A stretch of DNA of 64,000 bases from Flavipsychrobacter sp. (GTDB lineage Bacteria > Bacteroidota > Bacteroidia > Chitinophagales > Chitinophagaceae): contig JAJNBJ010000007.1 in assembly GCA_021155965.1 (NCBI GenBank), positions 1 through 64,000 on the forward strand, given 5' to 3'. Below the pieces are notes generated by a model. It was not told the DNA's origin and ran no database searches. It saw nothing but the letters and a program-made list of their open reading frames with translations. Below are positions 62,515-64,000 of the stretch, in pieces; the stretch's first letter is position 1; the number at the start of each line of letters is the position of its first letter. Position numbers and translations under genes: made by a program.

Positions 62515-63485
62515 TAATCTTGTTTGTTTTTTTGCATAAAATCCCATTCCCCTTCCTGTGGCTCATTCGGGGGAAAATCATCTGTCCAGTTTCCCGGTAA
62601 AGGGGTTTTATTTTTCAACAGCAAATAAAATGACACGCCAAACACCACGGCCCCTGATATCACATAATACCATGGCGCTGAATTACTATTCAAAAACTCT
62701 TTTACAGCCACACTATTACTGCCAATGTATGATAAAATGATCTGCGAACCGTTAAAGAACATATGCGCTAATATACTGCACCATAAAGAACCGGTAAGGT
62801 TGTAAATAACCGCAAGCAATACGCCTGCCGAAGCAATTGATAAAAAACCATAGATATTGGTATGTGTATAAGCAAAAAATACCGCAGTGATGAAGATCGG
62901 GAAGACCATTGTCCTGCTTCTTTTTTTGCCAAAGCGCAGCAATATGCCCCTGAAAAACATTTCTTCTCCAATTGCCGGTATTATGGCAAGCACAACAAAA
63001 CCCCTTAAAAATGCACCAAAAGAAGGAAAATTTAAATAGGCATTCATAACGCTTTCAGATGCTGCCTGGCTCGCCTTTATTTTAGCCCCAAAATCGATCT
63101 GCCCGATAAGGTTCTGCATCCCCTGCAGCAAAGGCATTGCCCCTACCATAACAAGAACAGAAAGTAATAATTGATTTTTTTTTCCAGGTCTTCTCAGCCC
63201 TATATATTCATTCGGTTCAGGATGGGCAAGGTAGGCAAACAACCACGCAGGGATCAAAAACATAGATATGCTTAATATTCCCTGCACAATGAGTGCGGTT
63301 GCCACCAATTGCTGCGGGCTATTCTCATTAATTTTTTCCATTTGTGTAAGGGTATAAGGAGAAACTACAGGAAGAAATTTAAGCACCATAAAGCTTCCAA
63401 ACCCCAGGATGGTCATAACCATGAGCAAGAATAAACCTACCTGAAGGGCCCAGGGATATACCCGAAAATACCTCGTGTTTAACAT
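62514..63485 (-). CDS. CPBP-family intramembrane metalloprotease
   Basis: 323 residues with about eight membrane helices. The ABI/CAAX-protease motifs are visible: EEMFFRG (IPAIGEEMFFRGILLRF), then TAVFFAYTHTNIYGF and a late ILAHMFFNGSQIILSY. It opens the operon with cdsA and psd. Substrate unknown; family members process prenylated proteins, peptides or act in bacteriocin immunity. Confidence 0.88.
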   Translation of the reverse strand: MLNTRYFRVYPWALQVGLFLLMVMTILGFGSFMVLKFLPVVSPYTLTQMEKINENSPQQLVATALIVQGILSISMFLIPAWLFAYLAHPEPNEYIGLRRPGKKNQLLLSVLVMVGAMPLLQGMQNLIGQIDFGAKIKASQAASESVMNAYLNFPSFGAFLRGFVVLAIIPAIGEEMFFRGILLRFGKKRSRTMVFPIFITAVFFAYTHTNIYGFLSIASAGVLLAVIYNLTGSLWCSILAHMFFNGSQIILSYIGSNSVAVKEFLNSNSAPWYYVISGAVVFGVSFYLLLKNKTPLPGNWTDDFPPNEPQEGEWDFMQKNKQD

Positions 63486-63628
63486 AAATTAACCGCAAAG
63501 GTATAAGTATGGACCCATATTGGCTTACTTATTGCAGCTTATGAAGCATGCTCAGGCATGTTTTTTACGCATATATAGCAGAACGTTGCTATTTTAATTA
63601 ATTTTGCGGGTTATTATTAAAAAGTCGA

Positions 63629-64000
63629 ATGGGAGAAATTGCTGCAGGGCCACTGCTAAGCCAGGTAAATACACCGGATGACCTTAAAAAGCTGAACAAA
63701 ACTCAGCTTAAACAGGTTTGTGATGAATTGAGGCAGTTTATTATAGACTGTGTGAGTGTGCATGGCGGCCATTTTGGTGCCAGCCTGGGTGTTGTGGAAC
63801 TGACCGTAGCCCTCCATTATGTTTTCAATACTCCCGACGACCAACTGGTATGGGACGTGGGCCACCAGGCTTACGGACATAAGATACTCACCGGCCGCCG
63901 TAGCGTGTTTCACACTAACCGCAAATATGGTGGTCTTAGCGGTTTCCCAAAACGCAGCGAAAGCCCATATGATGCTTTTGGCGTTGGGCACTCATCTACT
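63629..64000 (+). CDS. dxs: 1-Deoxy-D-xylulose-5-phosphate synthase (5' part)
   Basis: 124 codons from ATG at 63629 to the window edge. [20 protein letters not shown], then [38 protein letters not shown] and [20 protein letters not shown] are the conserved N-terminal thiamine-diphosphate-binding region of DXS. It supplies the same pathway as ispG. TAATTTTG (63599-63606) is a -7 candidate. The remainder lies outside. Confidence 0.93.
   Translation, partial: MGEIAAGPLLSQVNTPDDLKKLNKTQLKQVCDELRQFIIDCVSVHGGHFGASLGVVELTVALHYVFNTPDDQLVWDVGHQAYGHKILTGRRSVFHTNRKYGGLSGFPKRSESPYDAFGVGHSST

Noticed and set aside
1-64000. CRISPR array, rRNA operon, transposase, prophage genes
   Set aside because: No regularly spaced repeats, no rRNA-like sequence and no protein with transposase, integrase or capsid signatures were seen.

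Overview
The window looks like chromosomal DNA of a Bacteroidota bacterium, probably near the Chitinophagaceae; family level is an inference. The evidence is: several secreted proteins ending in type IX secretion (T9SS) C-terminal sorting domains; -7 promoter boxes of the form TAnnTTTG; a two-component-propeller histidine kinase; a large-form IspG; a carboxypeptidase-regulatory-like/TonB-dependent receptor; and the futalosine menaquinone genes mqnB and mqnD. No rRNA, CRISPR array, phage or recognisable transposase was seen.

Layout. 1-19.6 kb is rich in exported proteins: a partial glycine-rich/HYR adhesin, small secreted proteins, an orphan T9SS sorting domain, a DUF1573-PDZ pair, a TMTC-like membrane TPR protein, two large Ig-like-repeat T9SS cargos, NAD kinase, a POTRA/beta-barrel protein, another T9SS cargo and a CX4CH/beta-propeller lipoprotein. 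19.6-36.4 kb holds folB, purL, a T9SS reprolysin-like metalloprotease, two tandem exported ferritin-like proteins, a glycosyltransferase, murI, an M48 lipoprotein, a DMT transporter, a pirin and a SnoaL-like lipoprotein. 36.4-41.3 kb is one minus-strand run: SDR, acyl-CoA-ligase-like protein, ABC ATPase, ABC permease, LolA-like protein.

41.3-44.3 kb is an accessory island ending at a tRNA-Pro(GGG). It holds a lone GAF protein between 24-nt direct repeats, a 0.48-kb non-coding repeat whose second copy lies 38 kb away at 4.1-4.5 kb, a 57-nt direct repeat pair, large perfect palindromes, and a mobile mystery A/B (HTH + Fic) pair with operator-like inverted repeats. This is the least explained part of the window.

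44.4-64 kb returns to core metabolism: folE, queD, mqnB-mqnD, ispG, an alpha/beta hydrolase, a CBS protein, DUF3109, asd, an MsbA-like ABC exporter, a propeller kinase with its LuxR-type regulator, a TonB-dependent receptor, a small Cys/Lys-rich exported peptide, a CPBP protease-cdsA-psd phospholipid operon, and the start of dxs at the right edge.

Two genome-style traits recur. Convergent genes are packed tail to tail, three pairs sharing a 4-nt stop-codon overlap. Some genes carry the -7 box only four bases before the start codon, so their mRNAs may be nearly leaderless.
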